From Lachnospiraceae bacterium (GTDB taxonomy: Bacteria > Bacillota > Clostridia > Lachnospirales > Lachnospiraceae), in the NCBI GenBank assembly GCA_017936885.1, contig JAGBEO010000008.1:94041-158040 (forward strand): DNA of 64,000 bases, given 5' to 3'. The translations under genes were made by a program, and so were the position numbers. Positions 1-8,100 of this stretch are shown here, in pieces; the first letter of the stretch is position 1; each line of letters opens with the position of its first letter. The notes beneath the pieces were generated by a model that worked only from the letters and a program-made list of their open reading frames with translations, ran no database searches and was not told the origin of the DNA.

Positions 1-1
1 T

Positions 2-682
2 CAGCGTGATGATGCGGCAGCCTATGTCAGGATAGAGGGAAGAATAGCATATCCGGTTATTGTCAAACCGGTTAATCTGGGTTCCAGTGTAGGAATTAAA
101 GTTGCAAAGGACAGAGCCGGATTGACGGAAGCTTTGGAATATGCCTTTACTTTTGGCCCGAAGGTATTGGTAGAGCGGGCGATTATGAATCTGAGAGAGA
201 TTAACTGTGCTGTCTTAGGAGATTATGAGGAAGCTGCTGCGTCTGAGTGCGAGGAACCTATTTCCAGTGATGAAATTTTAAGTTATGAAGATAAATATGT
301 GGCAGGCAGCAAAACAGGTTCCGAGGGTATGCGTACTGCGAAAAGAGAGCTGCCCGCCAATCTGGCACCGCAGAAGAGAGAAGAGATCCGTCAGATGGCA
401 GTTAAGACATTCCAGGTGCTTAACTGCAGCGGTGTATCCAGAATTGATTTTATGATTGATCAGGATACCGATCAGGTGTACGTGAATGAAATCAATCCGA
501 TTCCGGGCTCACTGGCATTTTATCTTTGGGAAGCCTTGGGCAAGCCGTATGCGGAGCTTCTGGATGACATGGTGAAGCTGGCGCTGAAGAGAGAACGCGA
601 GGAGAAGAGTATGCTGACATCTTTTGAGAGTAATATTCTGCAGAACGCTAATCTCTCCGGTGCGAAGGGTGTTAAGAAATAA
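2..682 (+). CDS. ddl: D-alanine--D-alanine ligase, C-terminal part (5' truncated)
   Basis: ATP-dependent ligation of two D-alanines for the peptidoglycan precursor, in the cytoplasm. The reading frame is open from base 2 with no start in the window, so the N-terminal domain lies to the left. The visible 226 residues hold the ATP-grasp core: YPVIVKPVNLGSSVG near the start (ATP-binding lysine and glycine-rich loop), and near residue 160 the Mg-binding VNEINPIPG, which matches the family NEINTxPG motif. The fragment begins roughly at the central domain of a protein usually 350-370 residues long. A TTG at 122 is an internal codon, not a start, because homologous sequence continues upstream of it. 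D-Ala versus D-lactate specificity cannot be judged from this part. Confidence 0.93.
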   Translation, partial: QRDDAAAYVRIEGRIAYPVIVKPVNLGSSVGIKVAKDRAGLTEALEYAFTFGPKVLVERAIMNLREINCAVLGDYEEAAASECEEPISSDEILSYEDKYVAGSKTGSEGMRTAKRELPANLAPQKREEIRQMAVKTFQVLNCSGVSRIDFMIDQDTDQVYVNEINPIPGSLAFYLWEALGKPYAELLDDMVKLALKREREEKSMLTSFESNILQNANLSGAKGVKK

Positions 683-827
683 AAGTATAATAATAGAATA
701 TATATAAGCAACAATCATGAAGGTTGGAATTCCTTACGTTTTCTATGCATATAATTTCCTTCTTTACAAATAATAGTAAAAACAAAATGAGTATGTAACT
801 ACGATTTGTAGATGGAGGTTATATGAT

Positions 828-1370
828 ATGAAAGCAACAGGTATTGTTAGACGTATAGATGATCTTGGACGTATTGTTATTCCCAAAGAAATCCGCAGAA
901 CCCTGCGCATCAGGGAATCAGACCCGCTGGAAATCTTCACGGACAGGGAGGGAGAGATCATCTTAAAGAAGTATTCGCCCATCGGCGAGATGGGAACTTT
1001 CGCCAGGCAGTATGCGGAGAGTATGGCTCAGGTATCGGGGCATATTGCCATGATATCTGACAGAGATCAGTTTATTGCAGTGGCAGGCGGCATGAAAAGT
1101 CTGCTCGGCAAGTCGATCAGCAGGGAACTGGAAGAGAAGATTAATCACAGGGAAAGTCTGGTAGCTGCCAAAGGGGACAGGAATTTTATCCAAGTCAGCA
1201 ACGATGCGGATGAATTTCATCATGAAGCGATCAGTCCTATTATCTGCGAGGGAGATGTGATCGGATCGGTAATCCTTCTGGAGACAGACCATAAGTCCAA
1301 GATGGGCGAGGTGGAACAGAAATTGATTCAATCCGCCGCCGGATTCCTGGGCAGACAGATGGAGCAGTAG
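828..1370 (+). CDS. spoVT: Stage V sporulation protein T, AbrB-type regulator
   Basis: Forespore transcription factor acting late in sporulation together with sigma-G. Residues 1-50 form the AbrB swapped-hairpin DNA-binding domain (ATGIVRRIDDLGRIVIPKEI is almost the textbook SpoVT start), and residues 55-180 fit the GAF-like domain of SpoVT. The length of 180 residues is normal for the family. The ATG follows a GGAGG at about 812-816. It is a single gene: a strong bidirectional hairpin follows and the next gene is convergent. Upstream, GCATA at 747-751 followed 15 bp later by CAAATAA is only a weak resemblance to a sigma-G promoter. Confidence 0.96.
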   Translation: MKATGIVRRIDDLGRIVIPKEIRRTLRIRESDPLEIFTDREGEIILKKYSPIGEMGTFARQYAESMAQVSGHIAMISDRDQFIAVAGGMKSLLGKSISRELEEKINHRESLVAAKGDRNFIQVSNDADEFHHEAISPIICEGDVIGSVILLETDHKSKMGEVEQKLIQSAAGFLGRQMEQ

Positions 1371-1386
1371 CAACTAATAGAAGAAC

Positions 1387-1428
1387 AAAATCCTGCGGGG
1401 TTGTATTGTAACAACCAGGCAGGATTTT
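1387..1428. terminator. Bidirectional intrinsic terminator between spoVT and the C39-like gene
   Basis: AAAATCCTGC (1387-1396) pairs perfectly with GCAGGATTTT (1419-1428), with an inner GGTTGT/ACAACC stem (1399-1404, 1411-1416). Runs of T on one side and A on the other allow it to work in both directions for the two convergent genes. Confidence 0.85.
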
Positions 1429-1482
1429 CTATATATCTGTTATATGGTTATATAGAATGGAATGGTTTCTAATCAATAGAAT

Positions 1483-2124
1483 TCAAATAAAGTAATCAAT
1501 CGTTGCTTCGGGTGTCAGCCTTGTTTCCTGATTAAACACGATCAGGGCTTCGCGGATTTCATAGGGCCCCATCTCGTAGTAACCTTCGGTCAGGCGGTTT
1601 AGGCGATCCATGGAAATAAGGCGGTTTGCACGTTTGGGCTGGTCGGTTACAAAGGTGATGCCCTCGGAGAAATATTCTTCATCCAGATCGGGATCATCCA
1701 GTTCTTCGTAGTATGGATCGAAGAGATAGATATTATTACCTTCCGCACCCGTCAGCAATACATAGTGTCCGACATCCAAAAAGAGACGCAGAACTACGGC
1801 ACCGCCCTGCTGGAGCGCACCGACAATTTTACTGTTTTGGGACAGGTATACATTTTCGCCGGAAAGAAACTCACAGGCAATCGGGAAATTTTTCATCTGC
1901 CCGAACTGATTGAGCCAATTACTTAAGAACATCATGGCGGAAGCGGAGGTGCCGCGCTTGCCGACTTCACCTTCTTCGTTGTACGAATCCAGGCAGTACA
2001 GCATAATATATTTAATGATATCGGGATAAATTTCTTCCCGCTCAAATAAATAACGGATAGCATTGGTTAAGGCAACCGGACCGCAATCATATTCGCTTGA
2101 CTGATAGTTAAGTATATTTTTCAT
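1483..2124 (-). CDS. C39/papain-like cysteine peptidase domain protein
   Basis: Single-domain protein of 213 residues with no signal peptide and no membrane segment, so probably cytoplasmic. The N-terminal YDCGPVAL (Cys14) resembles the C39-type nucleophile context xxxDCGPAAL, DVGHYVLLTG supplies a candidate catalytic His120, and LFDPYY a candidate Asp136. The order and spacing Cys-His-Asp are right for a C39-like fold. Bacteriocin ABC transporters carry this domain fused to a membrane part, but none is present here, so substrate and role are open. The gene stands alone, convergent with spoVT, and has its own near-consensus promoter. Confidence 0.72.
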   Translation of the reverse strand: MKNILNYQSSEYDCGPVALTNAIRYLFEREEIYPDIIKYIMLYCLDSYNEEGEVGKRGTSASAMMFLSNWLNQFGQMKNFPIACEFLSGENVYLSQNSKIVGALQQGGAVVLRLFLDVGHYVLLTGAEGNNIYLFDPYYEELDDPDLDEEYFSEGITFVTDQPKRANRLISMDRLNRLTEGYYEMGPYEIREALIVFNQETRLTPEATIDYFI

Positions 2125-2222
2125 GGCACAATCCTTTGAATTTATCTATTTTTATGTTTCAGATTTATGTTATGGAAAAAGAATAATACAATGAATGATT
2201 CAGTCCGTATTATTTTGTAGAA

Positions 2223-2251
2223 AATATACATCGCATTGCTTTTTTTGTCAA
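2223..2251 (-). promoter_or_regulatory. Sigma-A promoter of the C39-like gene
   Basis: On the minus strand TTGACA (plus-strand TGTCAA at 2246-2251) is followed after 17 bp by TATATT (plus-strand AATATA at 2223-2228). It lies about 100 bp before the start codon at 2124. Confidence 0.75.
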
Positions 2252-2323
2252 GATTATGCTATACTAAAGCGATTATTGACCATTGATTATATGTATCATT
2301 CGGTATGGAAATAACACTATGGT

Positions 2324-2342
2324 AATTATTTTAGAAATAATT
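2324..2342. promoter_or_regulatory. Perfect 8-bp dyad upstream of the opp promoter (putative operator)
   Basis: AATTATTT, TAG, AAATAATT is an exact inverted repeat ending 10 bp before the -35 box of the peptide transporter operon. The position suits a regulator site. The sequence is only distantly like a CodY box, so the regulator is not identified. Confidence 0.5.
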
Positions 2343-2352
2343 GGCAAAAATA

Positions 2353-2381
2353 TTGACACTAGCTTTTCTTGGAAGTATAAT
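2353..2381 (+). promoter_or_regulatory. Consensus sigma-A promoter of the peptide transporter operon
   Basis: TTGACA at 2353-2358, a 17-bp spacer and TATAAT at 2376-2381, an exact consensus. The leader to the first ATG at 2438 is about 50 nt. Confidence 0.85.
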
Positions 2382-2437
2382 TCCATACAATACCTAGCTA
2401 AATAGTAGGAATAACAGTGGTCAGGAGGAGGAAGATT

Positions 2438-4126
2438 ATGAAAAGAAAGACAGCAAAATTTGTAAGTTTGTTGCTGGCTGGTGCAATGGCTGCACTGTTA
2501 AGTGCCTGCGGTTCATCTGACAGCACAGACAGCATTGGCACAGAGAGTGAAGCTGCGGCAGAAGCGGCAGAAGACAGTACCGCAGCGCAGGGCACAGATT
2601 CTTCCACGGCAGCAGCGGGTGAGAAGATCATCAATGTAGGTGTTACCAGCAGTTTGGGAGGAGTCAATCCATTTGTCATTGACCAGACAGAGATCAACAA
2701 ATATGCGGTAGATTTGATGTTCCTGCCGATCGTGGAACTGGATAAGGATTCCAATTTCCAGTATATGCTGGCAGATTCCGTTACTACAGAGGATAATGTT
2801 AATTTTGTTGTGCATATCGATGATAATGCAACATGGTCTGACGGCGAGCCGGTTACGGCATACGACTTGGAATATACGGTATTGCGTCTGGCAAGCCCGA
2901 TTGTGAATAACACAACGCTTATGCTGTACGCGTTTGAGGGAACTTCCGACGAAGGATTCGTAGAGGAAGGCGCTGCAAGCATGGCAGGACTTACCGTACT
3001 GGATGATAAGACGCTTCAGTTTACCTCGAAATATCCGATGTCCCTTACTACGTTCAATAACACATACGGCAGATACCTTCGCGCGCTGCCGAAGCATATG
3101 ATTGAGCAGTTTAGTGAAGAAGAATTATTGACCGCGGATTGGTTTAACCATCCTGATGTGATCAACGGGCCTTTTCTTTTGACTGATTATGATGCGGATC
3201 ATTATATTTCTTATGTTGCAAATGAAAGTTATTTTAAAGGCGCGCCTAAGATTGACAAACTGAATATTAAGATCGTAGACGGCACCCAGGTATATGCCGG
3301 TTTACAGTCGGGCGAGATTGATATTACACAGCTTACCATGACTGCCATTCCTGAGACGGATTATGAAAGTATCGAGAAGCTGGACAATGTGACGGCTGTA
3401 TATGGTGCGCCTGTTACCAATCAGTCTGCTTTTATCCAGACTGCGAATATTCCTGATGTAAGAGTACGTCAGGCACTTGTTTATGCCATTGACAGACAGC
3501 AGTTGGTGGATCAGCTTCTGGCGGGACATGGGGAAGTTATTGACGGATTTGTTTCTTCCGCAAGCCCTTATTATGATGATTCTATCGAGCCGCTGGGCTA
3601 TGATCCTCAGAAAGCCAAAGCACTCTTGGAGGAAGCGGGATGGGACGGTTCCCAGGCACTTCGTTTCTATGTATGGTCGGGAGACAGCACCTTTGTAAAC
3701 GGTGCGCAGATTCTGGCAGCGCAGTGGGCGGCAGTAGGAATTAATGTAGAGATTACAACCCTTGATCTGGCTAATTTGATGAGCGTTGCGGGAAGTACGG
3801 ATTATGATATTATGGCAGTGCAGTATACTTATGCACCGGTTGATCCTTATCCGGATGTAGCATGGCTGTTAGCCGGCGAAGGAAGCTGGACCGGATATGC
3901 GGATGATAAGGTCAATGCAGCATTGGAAGATACACAGAGCACCACGGATGTGGAGCAGTTGAAAGCCGATTATGCAGTGGTAGATAAGAAGGTACAGGAA
4001 GATGTGCCGATGTTCTCTGTCTATGTAATCAGTCAGATGGGTGCGGTAAGCAACCGTGTGACCGGGGCGGAACCTACTGTCTACGGATTCTTTAATGATG
4101 TCCAGAACTGGGATGTCACAGAATAG
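2438..4126 (+). CDS. Oligopeptide ABC transporter substrate-binding lipoprotein
   Basis: Extracellular binding protein (SBP_bac_5 family) that captures peptides or related cationic or hydrophobic ligands for the importer encoded downstream. The ATG at 2438 follows AGGAGGAGG at the right distance, and an upstream in-frame GTG at 2417 lacks this. Residues 1-25 are a lipoprotein signal ending in the lipobox LSAC, followed by an Ala/Glu/Ser/Thr-rich tether. The mature part has the family pattern, including ATWSDGEPVTAYDLEYT and the later DVRVRQALVYAIDRQQLV. It is first gene of the operon, 25 bp before the ATPase gene. The exact ligand (di-, oligopeptide, nickel, glutathione) cannot be read from sequence. 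Confidence 0.93.
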   Translation: MKRKTAKFVSLLLAGAMAALLSACGSSDSTDSIGTESEAAAEAAEDSTAAQGTDSSTAAAGEKIINVGVTSSLGGVNPFVIDQTEINKYAVDLMFLPIVELDKDSNFQYMLADSVTTEDNVNFVVHIDDNATWSDGEPVTAYDLEYTVLRLASPIVNNTTLMLYAFEGTSDEGFVEEGAASMAGLTVLDDKTLQFTSKYPMSLTTFNNTYGRYLRALPKHMIEQFSEEELLTADWFNHPDVINGPFLLTDYDADHYISYVANESYFKGAPKIDKLNIKIVDGTQVYAGLQSGEIDITQLTMTAIPETDYESIEKLDNVTAVYGAPVTNQSAFIQTANIPDVRVRQALVYAIDRQQLVDQLLAGHGEVIDGFVSSASPYYDDSIEPLGYDPQKAKALLEEAGWDGSQALRFYVWSGDSTFVNGAQILAAQWAAVGINVEITTLDLANLMSVAGSTDYDIMAVQYTYAPVDPYPDVAWLLAGEGSWTGYADDKVNAALEDTQSTTDVEQLKADYAVVDKKVQEDVPMFSVYVISQMGAVSNRVTGAEPTVYGFFNDVQNWDVTE

Positions 4127-4151
4127 AAATACAAAAATGGGGAGGTACACG

Positions 4152-5129
4152 ATGCCACATTTGTTAGAAGTCAAAGACCTGACAACGGTCTTTGACGGAG
4201 ATTACGGTAAAAATATCAGTGTTGACCATGTGAGCTTTCATGTAGATCAGGGAGAAGTAGTCTGCATTGTGGGCGAATCCGGTTGTGGTAAAAGTGTTAC
4301 CTCACTGTCTATAATGGGATTATTAGGAAAGGGCGGAGCTGTCGTTGACGGCTCTGTCCTATTTGACGGTAAGAACCTTCTTGCCATGAAGGAAAAGGAA
4401 CTGGATCAGATCAGAGGTGACGAGTTGACCATGATCTTTCAAGATCCGCTTACATCTCTAAATCCGGTGTTTACCGTAGGCAGTCAGATTACGGAGAGTA
4501 TCAGGATTCATATGCATCTGTCAAAAGAGCAGGCAAAGCAGCGTGCCATAGAGTTGCTTACCAAAGTGGGAATGCCGGATGCGGAGCATGTGATCAAGGA
4601 GTATCCGCACACATTATCCGGCGGTATGCGTCAGCGTGTGATGATCGCTATGGCATTATCCTGCAATCCGAAGCTTCTGATCGCGGATGAACCGACTACG
4701 GCATTGGATGTGACAATACAGGCTCAGATCATGAAGCTGCTTAAAGAACTGCAGCAGGAAAAAAACATGGCGATGATTCTGATCACACATGATATCGGTC
4801 TGGTGGCGAATACAGCGGACAGGGTGCTTGTGATGTATGCAGGGCAGATGATTGAAGAAGCAGATGCGAAAGAGATTTTTGCACACCCAAAGCATCCCTA
4901 TACACAAGCGCTGTTAAATACGGTGCCTACGATCCGGGATGATGAGAACAGGCAGCTTCAGGCGATTCCGGGTATGGTGCCGGAAAGCTATGACGATATC
5001 AAAGGGTGCCGTTTTGCGGACCGCTGTCCATACCGGAGAGAAGAATGTGACAGACCGCAGGAGGATTATGATTTTGGCGGCGGACATACTGCTAAGTGTG
5101 TTGTGGCATATGAAGGAGGTATTATGTGA
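4152..5129 (+). CDS. oppD: Peptide ABC transporter ATP-binding protein, OppD/DppD type
   Basis: First of the paired ATPases that power the peptide importer on the inner membrane face. Start chosen at the ATG after GGGGAGG; the longer frame from 4095 would overlap the binding protein gene. Walker A GESGCGKS (about residue 41), signature LSGGMRQRV, Walker B LLIADEPTTALD and H-loop LITHDIG are intact. The C-terminal region carries the oligopeptide-transporter extension with a cysteine cluster (GCRFADRCPYRREEC plus a later KC), the pattern that in Dpp-type ATPases is linked to a 4Fe-4S cluster. Its stop overlaps the start of the next ATPase. Confidence 0.94.
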   Translation: MPHLLEVKDLTTVFDGDYGKNISVDHVSFHVDQGEVVCIVGESGCGKSVTSLSIMGLLGKGGAVVDGSVLFDGKNLLAMKEKELDQIRGDELTMIFQDPLTSLNPVFTVGSQITESIRIHMHLSKEQAKQRAIELLTKVGMPDAEHVIKEYPHTLSGGMRQRVMIAMALSCNPKLLIADEPTTALDVTIQAQIMKLLKELQQEKNMAMILITHDIGLVANTADRVLVMYAGQMIEEADAKEIFAHPKHPYTQALLNTVPTIRDDENRQLQAIPGMVPESYDDIKGCRFADRCPYRREECDRPQEDYDFGGGHTAKCVVAYEGGIM

Positions 5130-6151
5130 TGATGGATGAGAATAAAATACCTCTTATAGAAGTAGAAAATATGAAAAAATACTATCCGGTCAAAGGTGGT
5201 ATCATCACCCACACAACCGGGTATGTAAAAGCCGTGGACGGTGTCAGCTTTTCCATTCCGAAAGGACAGACACTTGGACTGGTGGGAGAGTCAGGCTGCG
5301 GCAAGTCCACCATAGGCAGACAGTTGGTGGGATTGGAGACTCCCACGGAAGGTAAGATTTATTATAATGGCTGTGATCTGTCAGCCATCCGGAAGAATAA
5401 GAAACAGATGCAGCAGATCAGAACGAAGCTGCAGATGGTGTTTCAGGACCCTTATTCTTCGCTGAATCCAAGAAAACACATCTTTGAGATTCTGGCACAG
5501 CCTATGCTGTACAATCACATTTCCACCAAGGCTACGGTGGAGCAGGATATCTTGAAGATTTTAGATATGGTCGGTCTTCCGAGAACCGTGCTGGGCAGAT
5601 ATCCCCACGAATTTTCAGGGGGACAGAGACAGAGAATCGGCATTGCCAAGGCACTTTCCCTAAATCCGGAATTTATCGTCTGCGACGAGCCGGTAAGCGC
5701 TTTGGACGTATCGATTCAGGCGCAGATTCTCAATTTATTGAAGGAATTACAGAAAGAATTGGGGTTGACGTTGCTGTTCGTGGGGCACGGACTGGGGGCG
5801 GTCAATTATGTCAGTGACCGGATCGCAGTGATGTATCTGGGTAAAATCGTAGAAATAGGGGAGGCGAAAGAGGTCTTCCGCCATCCGGTTCATCCTTATA
5901 CAAAGGCGCTGCTTGATGCGGTGTTGATTCCGGATACTGCACAGAAGAAACAAGAGCGAAAGCTGTTGCAGGGGGAAATCGGCAGCAGTACGAATCCGCC
6001 GGGCGGATGCAGATTCCATAACCGGTGTCCTTATGCTGTGGAGCAGTGTAAACAGAATGTGCCAAAGCTTCAGAAGGCAGGTGGTGCAAGTACCCGTCAG
6101 GTGGCATGTCCGGTGGTGCTTGCAGAGGGAAAGGAGGCGGATCATGAGTAA
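5129..6151 (+). CDS. oppF: Peptide ABC transporter ATP-binding protein, OppF/DppF type
   Basis: Second ATPase of the importer. The ATG at 5129 sits 8 nt after AAGGAGGT and overlaps the oppD stop in a TGATG junction, typical of translational coupling; a GTG at 5126 is a less well spaced alternative. Walker A GESGCGKST, signature FSGGQRQRI and Walker B FIVCDEPVSALD are intact. The H-loop reads FVGHGLGAV: the histidine is kept but the usual following Asp is Gly, a small deviation. The C-terminal GCRFHNRCPYAVEQC cysteine cluster matches that of OppD. Confidence 0.94.
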   Translation: MMDENKIPLIEVENMKKYYPVKGGIITHTTGYVKAVDGVSFSIPKGQTLGLVGESGCGKSTIGRQLVGLETPTEGKIYYNGCDLSAIRKNKKQMQQIRTKLQMVFQDPYSSLNPRKHIFEILAQPMLYNHISTKATVEQDILKILDMVGLPRTVLGRYPHEFSGGQRQRIGIAKALSLNPEFIVCDEPVSALDVSIQAQILNLLKELQKELGLTLLFVGHGLGAVNYVSDRIAVMYLGKIVEIGEAKEVFRHPVHPYTKALLDAVLIPDTAQKKQERKLLQGEIGSSTNPPGGCRFHNRCPYAVEQCKQNVPKLQKAGGASTRQVACPVVLAEGKEADHE

Positions 6152-7091
6152 GTATATATTGAAACGTATCTTGATCGCCATTCCGGTACTGATCGGTATC
6201 ACGATTATTGATTATGCAATCATGTGTCTGGCTGGGAGCCCTCTGGAAATGCTGCAGGGACCCCGTGTGTCACAGGCGGCGGTGGAGGCCAAAAAGATAG
6301 CCTTAGGATTGGACCAGCCGATCTATGTGCAGTATTTCGTCTGGCTGGGGCAGTTGCTGCACGGCAATCTGGGGTATTCCATGAAATCTTATCAGTCCGT
6401 CAGTTCGATGATCGGAAGTCATTTAGGACCGACGCTTCTTTTGATGGGAGTGTCCTTGCTTGTAAGTTTGCTGTTTGCGATTCCGGCAGGCATCTACAGC
6501 GCGATCCATCAGTATTCCAAGGGAGACTATGCCGTAGTGACGGTATCCTTTCTGGGGAGCAGTGTGCCGGGATTTTTCCTTTCCATGCTGTTAGTTTATC
6601 TTTTCACGATCAGGTTGGGCTGGCTGCCTTCCAGCGGTATGACAACACTGGGAACAGAGGGTGGCGCGGCAGATGTGGCGAAGCATATGGTGATGCCCGT
6701 GATTGTGCTTGCCTTTTCCATGGCAGGCAGCAACATCCGGTATATCCGCAGCGCGGTGCTTGAAATATTACAGCAGGATTATTTGCGGACGGCGAGAGCC
6801 AAAGGAATAGGTCATTTTCGGGTGATTAATAAACATGCCCTGAGAAATGCGCTGGTGCCGATCATTACGGTAATCGGTATGGAGATTCCGGTGCTGTTCG
6901 GTGGTGCGGTTATCATTGAGCAGGTATTTTCATGGCCGGGACTGGGACTGATGACTATGAGTGCCATCAGCAACAGGGATTATCCGGTGATTATGGGAGT
7001 GTGCCTGTTGTCTGCGATCGTGGTTTTGGTGGCGAATCTGGTAACGGATATTCTGTATGCATTGGCAGACCCTACCATTCAGTTAGATTAG
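6144..7091 (+). CDS. oppB: Peptide ABC transporter permease, OppB/DppB type
   Basis: Inner-membrane half-channel of the importer, 315 residues, about six membrane helices starting with KRILIAIPVLIGITIIDYAIM. The EAA loop that docks onto the ATPase is clear (DYLRTARAKGIG, then HALRNALVPI). Start chosen at the ATG following AAAGGAGG; it overlaps the oppF end by 8 bp. A longer frame from 6033 would run far into oppF and has no ribosome site. Confidence 0.94.
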   Translation: MSKYILKRILIAIPVLIGITIIDYAIMCLAGSPLEMLQGPRVSQAAVEAKKIALGLDQPIYVQYFVWLGQLLHGNLGYSMKSYQSVSSMIGSHLGPTLLLMGVSLLVSLLFAIPAGIYSAIHQYSKGDYAVVTVSFLGSSVPGFFLSMLLVYLFTIRLGWLPSSGMTTLGTEGGAADVAKHMVMPVIVLAFSMAGSNIRYIRSAVLEILQQDYLRTARAKGIGHFRVINKHALRNALVPIITVIGMEIPVLFGGAVIIEQVFSWPGLGLMTMSAISNRDYPVIMGVCLLSAIVVLVANLVTDILYALADPTIQLD

Positions 7092-7103
7092 GAGGGTGCG
7101 CTG

Positions 7104-8009
7104 ATGATACTGAGAAATATAGATGATAAATTTAATAAGAAAGCAGCCGGAAAGGATATCCACAGTGAAAGTTACTTACAGACCGTGTGGCGCAGATTTA
7201 AACGGCATCATCTGGCAACGGTCAGCCTAGTGGTTTTAGTGATCGTGGTGGGGGCGGCTCTTCTGGCACCGATCATTGCGCCCTATGATCCCACGGAAAT
7301 TGCAGGCCCCTTTGCCCAGCCGCCTTCTAAGGAGTTCTGGCTGGGGACAGACCTGATTGGCAGGGATATGGTAAGCCGATTGCTGTATGCTACAAGAATT
7401 TCTTTGCTGGTAGGCGTGATGGCTACACTGATCTCTGCGGTGATCGGTGTGATTCTGGGGTTGATTGCCGGATATTTCGGCGGTGTGGCGGATATGATCA
7501 TTATGCGTTTTACGGATATGGTTATGTCGTTTCCGTATATTCTGTTAGTGCTTGTGGCAGCATCGATCTTTAAGCCGGGATTGTGGAATATTATCCTGAT
7601 TCTCGGTTTCGTGGACTGGCCGGGCATTGCGAGGCTGGTACGCGGCAATGTATTAAACCTTAGAGAGACAAACTTTGTGAAAGGCAATATTGTGGCGGGG
7701 ATGCCCCTTCGGCATATCTTGTTTTCGGAGATTCTCCCTAATACAGTGGCTCCGATCTTGGTCTATGCTACATCAGTGTTGGCATTATCCATTTTGGACG
7801 AGGCAGCACTGAGTTTTCTGGGACAGGGCGTACAGCCGCCCACAGCAAGCCTTGGCAATATGTTAAACGGTGCCCAGTCCTTGACGGTACTGACTTCGCA
7901 GCCCTGGCTCTGGATTCCGCCGGGACTGCTGATTGTTATAATCGTTATGGCGATTAACTTTATCGGAGATGCCTTAAGAGATGCGCTGGACCCTAACGGG
8001 GGCAGATAA
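7104..8009 (+). CDS. oppC: Peptide ABC transporter permease, OppC/DppC type
   Basis: Partner permease of OppB, 301 residues. It begins with the short cytoplasmic OppC_N segment, then a first membrane helix after RFKRHHLATVSLVVL, the family motif GTDLIGRDMVSRLLYATRISL, and the EAA loop around NFVKGNIVAGMPLRHILFSE. The ATG follows AGGAGGGTG after a 12-bp gap from oppB. Binding protein, two ATPases and two permeases make the transporter complete. Confidence 0.94.
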   Translation: MILRNIDDKFNKKAAGKDIHSESYLQTVWRRFKRHHLATVSLVVLVIVVGAALLAPIIAPYDPTEIAGPFAQPPSKEFWLGTDLIGRDMVSRLLYATRISLLVGVMATLISAVIGVILGLIAGYFGGVADMIIMRFTDMVMSFPYILLVLVAASIFKPGLWNIILILGFVDWPGIARLVRGNVLNLRETNFVKGNIVAGMPLRHILFSEILPNTVAPILVYATSVLALSILDEAALSFLGQGVQPPTASLGNMLNGAQSLTVLTSQPWLWIPPGLLIVIIVMAINFIGDALRDALDPNGGR

Positions 8010-8016
8010 AAGGGAA

Positions 8017-8053
8017 TGTCAAATGCGGGCGTTCTTCCCGTAAGTGTTTGACA
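8017..8053 (+). other. Intercistronic stem-loop between oppC and the M20 gene
   Basis: TGTCAAA...TTTGACA with an inner GCGGG/CCCGT stem, and no U-run after it. It looks like an RNA stability or attenuation hairpin rather than a full terminator, so the M20 gene may be co-transcribed at a lower level. Confidence 0.45.
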
Positions 8054-8100
8054 TGAATGAGACGGAATGTCTGAATGTTCGAAAGAAGTGGAAATAGAAT

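Noticed and set aside
746-773. Sigma-G promoter before spoVT
   Set aside because: The -10 candidate CAAATAA matches only about four of seven positions; mentioned in the gene entry but not called.
2324-2342. CodY box upstream of the opp operon
   Set aside because: The 15-mer around the dyad matches the CodY consensus in only about 8 of 15 positions; reported as an unassigned dyad.
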